A stretch of 64,000 nucleotides of DNA, taken from NCBI GenBank assembly GCA_017526585.1, contig JAFXRC010000053.1, positions 1 through 64,000 on the forward strand. Reading direction: 5' to 3'. Origin of the DNA: Fibrobacter sp. Its GTDB lineage: Bacteria > Fibrobacterota > Fibrobacteria > Fibrobacterales > Fibrobacteraceae. Positions 19,182-26,566 of the stretch are shown piece by piece (position 1 is the stretch's first letter; the number at the start of each line of letters is the position of its first letter). The translations under genes were made by a program, and so were the position numbers. The notes under the pieces were generated by a model. That model saw only the letters and a program-made list of their open reading frames with translations. It had not been told where the DNA came from and did not search any database.

Positions 19182-19196
19182 GCGACGAAGGTGATG

Positions 19197-20414
19197 ATGA
19201 CAGAGACGAATTTTTGGAATGTCTGCAAAGGGCTGTACGGGGAACAGGAAAGTTATTACCACAGGTGGTATCACGAAAAGCCGATAGTCATTACGCCGGA
19301 ACGCAATGAAGAATTGCGCGAGATGCACCGAGTCCTCTACAAGTGCGTCAAATACATGGCGGCAAACTACGCCGATTTTACGGATAAGTACATGCCGCTT
19401 TCCGAAAAGGAAATGGAGATCCTCGAATACCAGGGCAAGTATCCGTTTTTAGCGGGAACCTTCCGCCCCGATTACCTTGTCACGGAAGACGGCGAACTGA
19501 AACTTTGCGAAATCACCAGCCGGTTCTTCGGTCACGGGATTTTCATGTCGTACTTTGCCGAGGCCGCCGCCAACAACTTCATGGAGAAGCATCCCGGAAG
19601 CAAGCGGGAATCGCTCTACGAGCAGATGATGCAAAGCGCGCTGGATATTGTCGGCGACAAGGATGAAATCTACGTGCTGAAGAGTTCGGACAAGACTTCT
19701 GAGATCAAGCTCTACAAACCGTTCTACGAACATTTCGGGAAAAAAGTCACCATCCTGGAGGCAGACGAAGTCGAAGCCCGCATCAACGACTGGAACGGGA
19801 AATTCGTCATCAGCGCATTGAACCAGATGGATATCCTGAGCTATTCCATGGACACCATCAAGGCAATGATTGATTCCAGGATGTACAACGATTTCCGCAC
19901 CGTATTCCTGATTCACGACAAGCGCTTTATGCGGCTCTGGTTCATGCCCGAATTTACGCGAAACTTCCTCACCGACAAGGAGGCAGAATTCCTGAGGGCG
20001 CATGCTATCGAGACATGGATTTGCAAGGACAAATCCTCGGAAGAAATTCTGAAAAAAGCGTATGCGAACAAGGACGGCTACATTCTCAAGCATTTCCGCC
20101 TCGGCAAGAGCGAAAAAGTCTACGCCGGACCGTTGACAGATAAGAGCAAATGGGAATCCCTTTTCGACGACGGTTCCGTCAAGGACATGATTATCCAGCC
20201 GTTCCTGCATCAGAAAACATACCGCACCGTATGGGAAGGGACTCTCTTCGATGATTATGTATGCGGCATGATGCTCTGTATCGACGACAAGTATTTCGAT
20301 TCGGGACTTTTCCGTACCTCCAGTTGTCCGGTGACGAATGTGGTGGACGACAGGAAGGCATTCCCCGTGGTGACAAACGACAAAAGCATCATTTCTTGCG
20401 GGGACGTCCTTTGA
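19197..20414 (+). CDS. ATP-grasp-like ligase (glutathionylspermidine-synthase-like fold)
   Basis: About 405 aa; the start is ambiguous between GTG 19191, ATG 19194 and ATG 19197, with AAGG just upstream favouring 19197. The segment AGTFRPDYLVTEDGELKLCEITSRF matches the substrate-side region of circularly permuted ATP-grasp ligases, in which RPD and an acidic/aromatic stretch are conserved. DGYILKHFRLGKSEKVYAG and MIIQPFLHQKTYR look like the nucleotide-binding lysines and strands. Such enzymes form amide bonds from a carboxylate and ATP. It lies 15 bp downstream of the radical SAM gene and overlaps the WbqC start. The substrate is unknown; the family assignment is by fold-like pattern only. 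Confidence 0.65.
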   Translation: MTETNFWNVCKGLYGEQESYYHRWYHEKPIVITPERNEELREMHRVLYKCVKYMAANYADFTDKYMPLSEKEMEILEYQGKYPFLAGTFRPDYLVTEDGELKLCEITSRFFGHGIFMSYFAEAAANNFMEKHPGSKRESLYEQMMQSALDIVGDKDEIYVLKSSDKTSEIKLYKPFYEHFGKKVTILEADEVEARINDWNGKFVISALNQMDILSYSMDTIKAMIDSRMYNDFRTVFLIHDKRFMRLWFMPEFTRNFLTDKEAEFLRAHAIETWICKDKSSEEILKKAYANKDGYILKHFRLGKSEKVYAGPLTDKSKWESLFDDGSVKDMIIQPFLHQKTYRTVWEGTLFDDYVCGMMLCIDDKYFDSGLFRTSSCPVTNVVDDRKAFPVVTNDKSIISCGDVL

Positions 20415-21109
20415 TTATCGCAGGAAACCAACCCTACTTTATTCCGTATCTAGGTTTCTGGCAACTCGTGAATGCTGCCGACCTGTTCTTGATTGGGGAC
20501 AACTACAACTTCATCAAGCGCGGTTGGATTCAGAGGAACCGGATTCTCGTCAACGGCAAGCCGCATTTCTTAGGGCTAGAGGTAAAGCACATTACCTCTT
20601 TCAGGATGATTAACGAAACAGAATTTGTGGATTTTGATGTCAAGCAGAAATTGAATACCGTTTACCGCGCCTACCGCAGGGCTCCGCATTTCGATGCAGG
20701 CTACAACCTCATGAAAAAAATTCTGGATAATCCGGAGCGCAATGTCGCAGATTTCCTTTTTCAGTCTATAAAGGATATTTGTCAATTCCTCGGTATTGAT
20801 GTGAAATTCATCAGGAGTTCCGAAATACCGGGCAATGACGCCTTCAAGCGGGAATACCGCATCTATGATTTTTGTAAGCGACTCGGGGGCAACACCTATA
20901 TTAACGCCGTAGGCGGGCAGGACCTATACCATTTTGACGACTTCGAAAAACATGGGGTTACGCTGAAGTTCATCCGTCCTAATTTGCGACCGTACAAGCA
21001 ATTCGGAAACGAGTTCGTACCGGGGCTTTCTATTCTGGATGTAATCATGTTTAACCCGCTAGATACGATAAAAGACATGCTCCAAGACTGCAGCTTCATT
21101 GAGTCTTAA
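20411..21109 (+). CDS. WbqC family protein
   Basis: About 232 aa from a TTG start. The TTG overlaps the TGA of the previous gene (TTGA), a typical coupled arrangement, and GGGGAC lies upstream. The sequence begins IIAGNQPYFIPYLGFWQLVNAADLFLIGDN, the diagnostic start of WbqC, a family found in surface polysaccharide and natural-product loci with unproven activity. NVADFLFQSIKDICQFLGID and TYINAVGGQDLY are further conserved segments. It completes the radical SAM/ATP-grasp/WbqC set. The family call is strong; the role in glycan or peptide modification is inference. Confidence 0.88.
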   Translation: MIIAGNQPYFIPYLGFWQLVNAADLFLIGDNYNFIKRGWIQRNRILVNGKPHFLGLEVKHITSFRMINETEFVDFDVKQKLNTVYRAYRRAPHFDAGYNLMKKILDNPERNVADFLFQSIKDICQFLGIDVKFIRSSEIPGNDAFKREYRIYDFCKRLGGNTYINAVGGQDLYHFDDFEKHGVTLKFIRPNLRPYKQFGNEFVPGLSILDVIMFNPLDTIKDMLQDCSFIES

Positions 21110-21248
21110 GTACAGCTCTACTATCAATTATATCAAATACGGTTCCAAGTGGGCTGGGCTAAGGTTTACCAAAGAACTCAGGGAGATGGACTACCGGAAA
21201 TTGCTGAAAAAATGGGAAAGTCCGAACAACTGGAAAATTTACCCGTAA
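21099..21248 (+). CDS. Possible small ORF (49 aa) or C-terminal gene remnant after wbqC
   Basis: An open frame starting with TTG inside the last codons of the WbqC gene encodes a 49-aa Lys/Tyr/Trp-rich peptide, with YGSKWAGLRFTKELREMD in the middle and ESPNNWKIYP at the end. Its last bases overlap the 3' end of the WYL gene on the other strand. It could be a small peptide produced with the radical SAM/ATP-grasp set, or the tail of a deleted larger gene, because the sequence reads like ordinary protein rather than noise. There is no strong SD. Low confidence. Confidence 0.35.
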   Translation: MSLKYSSTINYIKYGSKWAGLRFTKELREMDYRKLLKKWESPNNWKIYP

Positions 21249-22273
21249 ATCGACTGCAAGTATTCGCCGTATTCCTGGAGGCGTTTTTGCAGCGAAGCGG
21301 GCTTGATGACGCGGGCGGTAGTTGAAAAGGAAGTAATCCAATTCACCAAAAGCTGGTTTACCTCCGCCTTCATTTTCACCAGGATCTTAGCATTACGCAA
21401 CACCCGCATGTGCATGGAACGGTTGAACTTGTTTTCCATAAGGTAGTTGCCCACCTTCCAATCGAATTCGATTTCGATATCTTCGGGATGCGGCTCCTGT
21501 TCGCTCATGAACGCCGCCCCCGATGCGACTTGACGGCGCAACTTGTCAATGACCTTCGGATCTTCGACAAAAGTTTCCTTGGAAAGTTTGACCTGAACTA
21601 TTCGGCGGAATTTCAGCGTGTAGGTGGCACCCTTGACTTTTTCCGATTCGCACGCCACATAAATTTCGTTTTGATAGACGATAATCATCAGGGGAATGCG
21701 CGTGGACAATCTCTGGGATGTCGCCGGTCCCATAAATGTCGTCGCACCCATATAAAACACCTCTATTTTGCGGTGTTCGTGAATTGCCTGAAGAACGGTC
21801 CGCAACTTTTCGCTCGCGTCTTCTTCAATATCCGGCGGAGTTCCCATAAAAAGGATTTTCGTATTCAATTCGCTGCCGAGCTGACTGAGCGTTTTTCGCT
21901 CACCGGGCGGGAGACACCCCTCGATGCGCCCCAAAAGCTGCATGATAATTTCACTGGTGGCTGGGTAAATACTCGCAATGCGCTTCAGGAACACAAAGTG
22001 AAGCATCGTGTTTTCGAAATTCGGGAATAGGAGTCGCTCCGCATTGTGAAGCGCTGAAGTATAGTAAGCCGTGCGCCCCACCGTGTCTACGGCGATGTAG
22101 CGCCCCGCATCCATCTCCGAAAGGAACCGCATGTCGCGCTGAACATTGCGGCGTTCGCTTTCAGGGACATTCAGCGAAGTCATCAAATCGCTCACGGTAA
22201 ATTTCTTGTCCGGATTCGAAATCACCTTCGCAAAAAGTTGCACCGTCCTTTCGCCGCGGGTCATGTCAGCCAT
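21239..22273 (-). CDS. WYL-domain transcriptional regulator
   Basis: 344 aa. An N-terminal winged-helix HTH (MTRGERTVQLFAKVIS ... TVSDLMTSLNVPESERRNVQRDMRFLSE) is followed by a WYL domain (IHEHRKIEVFYMG ... RIPLMIIVYQNEIYVACES ... YTLKFRRIVQVKLS) and a WCX-like C-terminus (STTARVIKPASLQKRLQEYGEYL). WYL domains bind nucleic acid or small ligands, and such regulators commonly control phage-defence and DNA-damage genes. Strong SD AGGAG five bases before the ATG. It lies between the radical SAM block and the second zinc-ribbon gene, so it is a candidate regulator of the dyads in this cluster (inference). Confidence 0.88.
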   Translation of the reverse strand: MADMTRGERTVQLFAKVISNPDKKFTVSDLMTSLNVPESERRNVQRDMRFLSEMDAGRYIAVDTVGRTAYYTSALHNAERLLFPNFENTMLHFVFLKRIASIYPATSEIIMQLLGRIEGCLPPGERKTLSQLGSELNTKILFMGTPPDIEEDASEKLRTVLQAIHEHRKIEVFYMGATTFMGPATSQRLSTRIPLMIIVYQNEIYVACESEKVKGATYTLKFRRIVQVKLSKETFVEDPKVIDKLRRQVASGAAFMSEQEPHPEDIEIEFDWKVGNYLMENKFNRSMHMRVLRNAKILVKMKAEVNQLLVNWITSFSTTARVIKPASLQKRLQEYGEYLQSIYG

Positions 22274-22427
22274 ATATACTCCTAGGTTCGTCCTCTTTTA
22301 ATATAAATAAAAAAGGATTACCGAAGAACACAAACCAAAGAATCCGCCACGCTGAATAATATGCCCATTCGGCATGCCACTGCCACTCGGATGGAAATAC
22401 TTGATTTCTCACTTAATCAACACTTCT

Positions 22428-23180
22428 TCACGAATCATGATTCGCCTCCTTAGTGGATTCGCCAAATTCCTTCAAACGCAGTTCCTGTATTAGCGTTTCG
22501 ATGCAACAAGGGGCTGCATCGCCACGAAGCATATTCACCGGTTGCGTACGAGGGTTGCGGTGTTCGTCCTTAAGGTTTTCCTGATACTTTTCGTTCGCAA
22601 TCTTCCACTTGTCCAAGAAATTCTCGACGAACCTTGTGACTTCTGCCGTAAAGGCATCCGTAGCGATGTGGTAATACTTCCAAGGGGAACGATTCCTGAT
22701 GTTGTGGATCTCCTGCTTGCAATGGGGGCAGAACGCCGAAGCGTAGCTCGCACCAGAACCGGGCATCCCTCCGAACTTGTAGATGTACGCCGTTCCACCA
22801 CAATCGCACTTGACCTGGAAATGTTCTTCCTCCCAGATTTTCAGGAGCGAGGCAAGACTCAAGTTGACTACCGCCCAGGAACTACCGAGAGAAAGATCCC
22901 TCCTGGTCGACGCCCTAGCATAACCCACGAAGCCGCTAAACGCGTAATGGACATCGATATCGGCATACCGAGGCGTCGCGAGAACTTCGCTCTTGTGGCG
23001 AAGAATCAAGTCGAGTTCCTGGTACAGCAACTTGCGCTTGCGATCCAGCCGCTTTTCGAGCCACTCGGAGTAAACCTTCTGTTCCGAATCTTCCTGGTTA
23101 ATGGCATCCGTCACGAGCGAGACGCCCTCTTGTTGGCGCTTACTGAACTGCGCGAAGCCTTCACGAATCACTTTCGACAT
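22428..23180 (-). CDS. Zinc-ribbon protein of a duplicated local family (copy 2)
   Basis: About 250 aa from the ATG at 23180 (MSKVIREGFAQFSKRQ; AAAAGGAG upstream); an upstream in-frame start would read through the conserved promoter and is unlikely. It is a paralogue of 16933-17592, with the same EGFA-FSKR start, RKRKLLYQELDLILRHK, TPRYADIDVHYAF, CDCGGTAYIYKFGG (near residue 124) and CPHCKQEIHNIRNRS (near 151). The C-terminus is longer by ~30 residues and includes a CC pair (DAAPCCIETL). The four cysteines suggest a zinc ribbon. The function is unknown. Confidence 0.8.
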   Translation of the reverse strand: MSKVIREGFAQFSKRQQEGVSLVTDAINQEDSEQKVYSEWLEKRLDRKRKLLYQELDLILRHKSEVLATPRYADIDVHYAFSGFVGYARASTRRDLSLGSSWAVVNLSLASLLKIWEEEHFQVKCDCGGTAYIYKFGGMPGSGASYASAFCPHCKQEIHNIRNRSPWKYYHIATDAFTAEVTRFVENFLDKWKIANEKYQENLKDEHRNPRTQPVNMLRGDAAPCCIETLIQELRLKEFGESTKEANHDS

Positions 23181-23210
23181 AAATATCTCCTTTTCGCCGT
23201 TTTTTCGTTT

Positions 23211-23253
23211 ATGCATATATGCTAATATACGCATAATTGTTATCGAAAAACAA
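23211..23253 (-). promoter_or_regulatory. Conserved promoter and 20-bp dyad of zinc-ribbon copy 2
   Basis: On the minus strand TTGTTT (23248-23253), an 18-bp spacer and TATATT (23224-23229), with an imperfect palindrome GCATATATGCTAATATACGC at 23213-23232. It is nearly identical to the block at 17681-17740. The conserved block starts about 30 bp upstream of the start codon. Confidence 0.7.
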
Positions 23254-23302
23254 GGAGAAAATGTAAAAGGTTTGTCAAAGTTTTTTGCAATTTTTCGGGA
23301 AT

Positions 23303-24655
23303 CTACCCATCAACTAAGGTAAAGCCCCTCTTATGCGTAAAATGCAGGGGGATGTTTTTTGCGGAATTGTCAGCGGGGGTGACGATGGAGAGTTCCGCCG
23401 TTTCGCGGTCTGCTTCGCAGTGGGTACGCGTGTAGGCGCGGTCAAGAGTCCACACGGCATCGGCTTCTTGCGTGACGCCCGGAATTTCCGTAAAGTCAGA
23501 AAGCTGGGGGCGTTCCTGTTCGGTGGTAGACCTCCGACTAAGCTGACAGAGAAGTAGAATGGAGATGTTCAATTCCATAGCGAGATTTTTCAGCGCCCAA
23601 GTCGCCCTCTTTAGAGATTCCGCCCTATTTGTGCACGATTGAACTTTCAGCAGCTGCAAGTAATCGATAATCAAAATATCCAGACTTTTAAGTTGTCTGT
23701 AAAGTCTCGCCTTCTGAGAAATTTCAGCAAGGTTCATGTCCGCCGCATTTTCGACACGCAATTTCGAATGCAAAATTTCAGCCGCCGCTGTCAAGAGCAT
23801 TTTCGTTTCGGCTTTATCCAGGGAGCCTTCGTGAACTTTACTGTAGTCAACATTAGCACGCTGACACAGGAGCTGTTCGCTCCGACGCACATTGCAGTTA
23901 TCCAAATTGAAATAAACGACGCCCTTGCCGCCATCTAGAGCTACATTTTCAGCAACATTCAGTGCGAACGTTTTCATGCCGACACCAGGGCGAGCCGCAA
24001 GAATCGCAAGCTCACCTCGGCGAAGACGACTTGCCCAATCTGCATTTCCCTTATAAGACGTTTCCATCTCGGACCGCAGCTTTTTCAGCTCCGCGATTTT
24101 CTTCGGAAGGAATTTTTCGAGGCTTTTCTTTTGCACCACAAAAATATCACGGATTGCCTTTTCAAGCGAAAGCGGCTCCATCAACAACGCCGCACATTGC
24201 GCATTACCCGAATATTCATCAAGGCGTTTTTGCGCGTACTTTTCAAATTCGTGCCAAATGCTTGGCTTCGGGAACCATTCTGCGATGCTCGTGAGCGCGA
24301 ACTTATGCGTGTCCTGCAACATCCCTCGCGCCTGTTCCGCCTTTTCGGCTCCATCCTCGTCAAGGACGGCAACAATTGTCTGCATCGTTTCATAGGCGCG
24401 AATGGCACCAGCCATTTGGTCAAGCGACTTCTCCTTGGCGGTAGAATTTTCGTCAATACCTTCAGCAGGTGGAAATTCCTTTTCGGCAGGGGCATACGCC
24501 GGATCAAATTCGTCGCAGTCATCTTCGAACATCAGGTCCAGCGAGTCGCAAAGATAACCGTAAAATTCCCGCACATAATTGTAGTAGCGGAACGCCTTAG
24601 CCATTTCCCTTTCGGCGAGGACATCGAAACTGTCTGTCATTTTTTCATCGAACAT
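23303..24655 (-). CDS. DnaB-like (RecA-fold) helicase/ATPase with altered Walker A
   Basis: About 450 aa from the ATG at 24655, which has AAAGGAG six bases upstream. The C-terminal half is the DnaB helicase domain: RLRRGELAILAARPGVGMKT near residue 223, Walker B LDILIIDYLQLLK, CQLSRRS, and RPQLSDFTEIPGVTQEADAVWTLDR. In DnaB the P-loop reads RPxMGKTxFAxN, while here it reads RPGVGMKTFALN, so Met occupies the invariant Lys position and Lys is shifted by one. The N-terminal half is acidic and does not resemble the usual DnaB N-domain. It is therefore an accessory, not the replicative, helicase, and may be catalytically altered. It has its own dyad promoter and shares it with the AAA/MoxR genes. 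Confidence 0.85.
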   Translation of the reverse strand: MFDEKMTDSFDVLAEREMAKAFRYYNYVREFYGYLCDSLDLMFEDDCDEFDPAYAPAEKEFPPAEGIDENSTAKEKSLDQMAGAIRAYETMQTIVAVLDEDGAEKAEQARGMLQDTHKFALTSIAEWFPKPSIWHEFEKYAQKRLDEYSGNAQCAALLMEPLSLEKAIRDIFVVQKKSLEKFLPKKIAELKKLRSEMETSYKGNADWASRLRRGELAILAARPGVGMKTFALNVAENVALDGGKGVVYFNLDNCNVRRSEQLLCQRANVDYSKVHEGSLDKAETKMLLTAAAEILHSKLRVENAADMNLAEISQKARLYRQLKSLDILIIDYLQLLKVQSCTNRAESLKRATWALKNLAMELNISILLLCQLSRRSTTEQERPQLSDFTEIPGVTQEADAVWTLDRAYTRTHCEADRETAELSIVTPADNSAKNIPLHFTHKRGFTLVDG

Positions 24656-24678
24656 AAGAACTCCTTTGCTTCCCCACA

Positions 24679-24711
24679 AATATACCACCTATATGCGACA
24701 ATTAATGACGC
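24679..24711 (-). promoter_or_regulatory. Promoter and 17-bp dyad operator of the DnaB-like gene
   Basis: GCGACAATTAATGACGC (24695-24711) sits exactly 10 bp before TATATT (24679-24684) in the minus direction. The dyad extends one base pair on each side (TGC...GCA). The start codon is 23 bp from the -10 box. Compare 13664 and 16863. Confidence 0.75.
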
Positions 24712-24769
24712 ATGTATTTCCACACAAAAAAGGGAATTTTAGGGTATTTTTAAGGATTTCTTTGAAAAG

Positions 24770-25864
24770 CTACTCGTTCTTTTCAAATTCGAGAATGTCT
24801 GCCTGTAGAGTGACATCGTCCGGGAAATAGCTTTGGGCGGTGCGCAGCAGGCGCAGGGCTTCATCGTCGCGCTTTTGGGCATGAGCATCGTAAGCCATAT
24901 TCTTGAAGCCGAATACAGATTCGGCGTTGCCGTGTTTTGCCGCAAGTTCGTAAGCAGATTCGGCGCGATCGAGGAATTTGGCGTCGTAGGCAAGGTTACC
25001 GAGGAAGATTGCCGCATCGCTAAAGTCAGGCTTGATTTGCGTAAGGTTGTTGAGCACATCCATCGCGACAAAGGGCTTGTTGTCTTCGGCAAGGACATCA
25101 GCGAGCTTGTACATGGTCGCCGGATCATCAGGGCGTACCCCCAGCGCTTCGCGGTAGGCAGCGGCGCTTTCTTCGTACTGTTTGTTCAGGCGATAAACGT
25201 CACCCAAGTAAACAAGGAAGTCGATTTCTTCGGGGTGCGCGGCATAGCCTTCGCGAATCACAGTAACGGCACGTTCGAAATCGTTGAGCGAGATGTTCGC
25301 CTCGGAAAGCTGGTACACAATGCTGATATCTTCTTTGTCTAGCTGGTAAGCTTTTTCAATAGCACGCAAGGCGCCAACCGCGTCGCCGGTTTTACTGTAG
25401 GCTTCGCCTAAGTAAAGCCAACCGGAAACATTTTCCGGTTCCAGTTTCAACGCGCGGTGATACGCCGCCACGCATTCCGGATACTGCTTGAGTCTAAAAT
25501 ACACGCTCGCCATGTTGAAGAGCGCAGGCGAAAACGCACCATTCGAAAAGTCTATTGCCTTGCGGTAAGTGGCGGCAGCTTCGGGCAAGTTTTCCAACTG
25601 ATAATAGCTATTCGCGATGTTGAAACTGGTAGCGACAGGGTCGGCGCCGCGAGATTCAGCCTTGCGGTAAAGCGTAATCGCCTGCTTGAATTTTCCATCG
25701 CGGTAAAGAGCATTTGCGCGTTCCATCAAGTCGTAAGAGGACTGCGCGGCGAAACAAGTGGCAGCGAGGGAAAAAAGAAGTAGGAAGTAGGAAGTAGGAA
25801 GTAGACAGAACTTAGAGCTCTTCCGCAACCCACAAAAACTATTTAAAATCTTTTCAAAAAACAT
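24770..25864 (-). CDS. Exported TPR protein of the TonB-like operon
   Basis: 364 aa. A signal peptide (hydrophobic run YFLLLFSLAATCFA) is followed by about nine TPR repeats, e.g. ALYRDGKFKQAITLYRKAES, SVYFRLKQYPECVAAYHRALKLEPE and DVYRLNKQYEESAAAYREALGVRPD. Periplasmic scaffold likely. It is the last gene of the DUF3450-ExbB-ExbB-ExbD-TonB operon, where a TPR protein is a recurrent partner. The signal-peptide region overlaps a (GAAGTAG)4 heptanucleotide array (25777-25804). Because 7 is not a multiple of 3, copy-number change would shift the frame. Confidence 0.85.
   Translation of the reverse strand: MFFEKILNSFCGLRKSSKFCLLPTSYFLLLFSLAATCFAAQSSYDLMERANALYRDGKFKQAITLYRKAESRGADPVATSFNIANSYYQLENLPEAAATYRKAIDFSNGAFSPALFNMASVYFRLKQYPECVAAYHRALKLEPENVSGWLYLGEAYSKTGDAVGALRAIEKAYQLDKEDISIVYQLSEANISLNDFERAVTVIREGYAAHPEEIDFLVYLGDVYRLNKQYEESAAAYREALGVRPDDPATMYKLADVLAEDNKPFVAMDVLNNLTQIKPDFSDAAIFLGNLAYDAKFLDRAESAYELAAKHGNAESVFGFKNMAYDAHAQKRDDEALRLLRTAQSYFPDDVTLQADILEFEKNE
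25777..25804. repeat. Heptanucleotide tandem array (GAAGTAG)x4 in signal-peptide coding DNA
   Basis: Four perfect copies of the 7-bp unit GAAGTAG (CTACTTC on the coding strand) lie inside the TPR gene's signal-peptide region. Gain or loss of one unit would frameshift the gene. Confidence 0.9.
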
Positions 25865-25889
25865 AACTTTCTTCTCTACTTAAAATAAT

Positions 25890-25917
25890 ACTGCCTACTG
25901 TCTACCGTCTACTTCTA
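25890..25917. repeat. Degenerate heptanucleotide array (ACTGYCT-like, about four units)
   Basis: ACTGCCT, ACTGTCT, ACCGTCT and ACTTCTA follow one another in the gap between the tonB-like stop and the TPR start. Confidence 0.7.
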
Positions 25918-25918
25918 A

Positions 25919-26566
25919 CTAGTCCCTAAATTTCACTTCGAACGGTTGTTCCATGCCACAGAAAGACACGGCCTTGCCTGCCTTTTCGGCAGGAGTAAAT
26001 GTCATGCGACCAAGAGCCTCTCGCCCCGCCTGCGCAAGGCCAGAACCGGCAGGAGATTCTTCCAGGACCTTGATATCGTAAGCCTTGCCGCTTGCATCCA
26101 CACAAAAACTCAAGCGGAGTGTCGCATCAATTTCGTTATCACGAATCTTGGGCGGCACCTGGAAATTCGCCATGCTGCGGCTTTCAGGCTTCTTGTCCAC
26201 ATCGCCCTTCTCCGTCGAGAGAGCACCACCGCGGAAATCAGCCACCAAGTCGCGGCTTACGGCTGCGCCGCCGTTACCCGAAGCGGCTCCCAGATTCATC
26301 GCAAAGCGCGGGCCAGCCTTAGGCGAGCGGGAATTCGACTTCATGCGATTCGGCTTGCGTGCGGGCTTTTTCTTTTCGACTTTTTTTTCGACTTCGTCGA
26401 CCTTCTTGATCGCGATTTCGGTCTTGTTGTATTTCTTTTCGTGAAACACCTTACCCGTCAGGAACAAGTTCGCCATCGTCACCGAGAACACGAGAAGCAT
26501 ACTCGCGAGAATCGCCGCAAGCAAAATGCTAAAACGCTTCACTATTTTTTTCAAAAAATGCAACAT
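25919..26566 (-). CDS. TonB-family energy transducer
   Basis: About 215 aa from the ATG at 26566, whose first base overlaps the stop of the ExbD gene (TAATG). One N-terminal membrane helix (RFSILLAAILASMLLVFSVTMANLFL) is followed by a Lys/Glu/Pro-rich periplasmic linker (KKVEKKKPARKPNRMKS), then a C-terminal TonB-like domain (TLRLSFCVDASGKAYDIKVLEESPAGSGLAQAGREALGRMTFTPA). It transmits ExbB/ExbD proton-motive energy to an outer-membrane partner. There are two Cys in the C-domain. Strongly supported by context. Confidence 0.88.
   Translation of the reverse strand: MLHFLKKIVKRFSILLAAILASMLLVFSVTMANLFLTGKVFHEKKYNKTEIAIKKVDEVEKKVEKKKPARKPNRMKSNSRSPKAGPRFAMNLGAASGNGGAAVSRDLVADFRGGALSTEKGDVDKKPESRSMANFQVPPKIRDNEIDATLRLSFCVDASGKAYDIKVLEESPAGSGLAQAGREALGRMTFTPAEKAGKAVSFCGMEQPFEVKFRD

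Noticed and set aside
25777..25917. Short tandem repeats considered as a CRISPR array
   Set aside because: The units are 7 bp and contiguous, without spacers; they are heptanucleotide tandem repeats.
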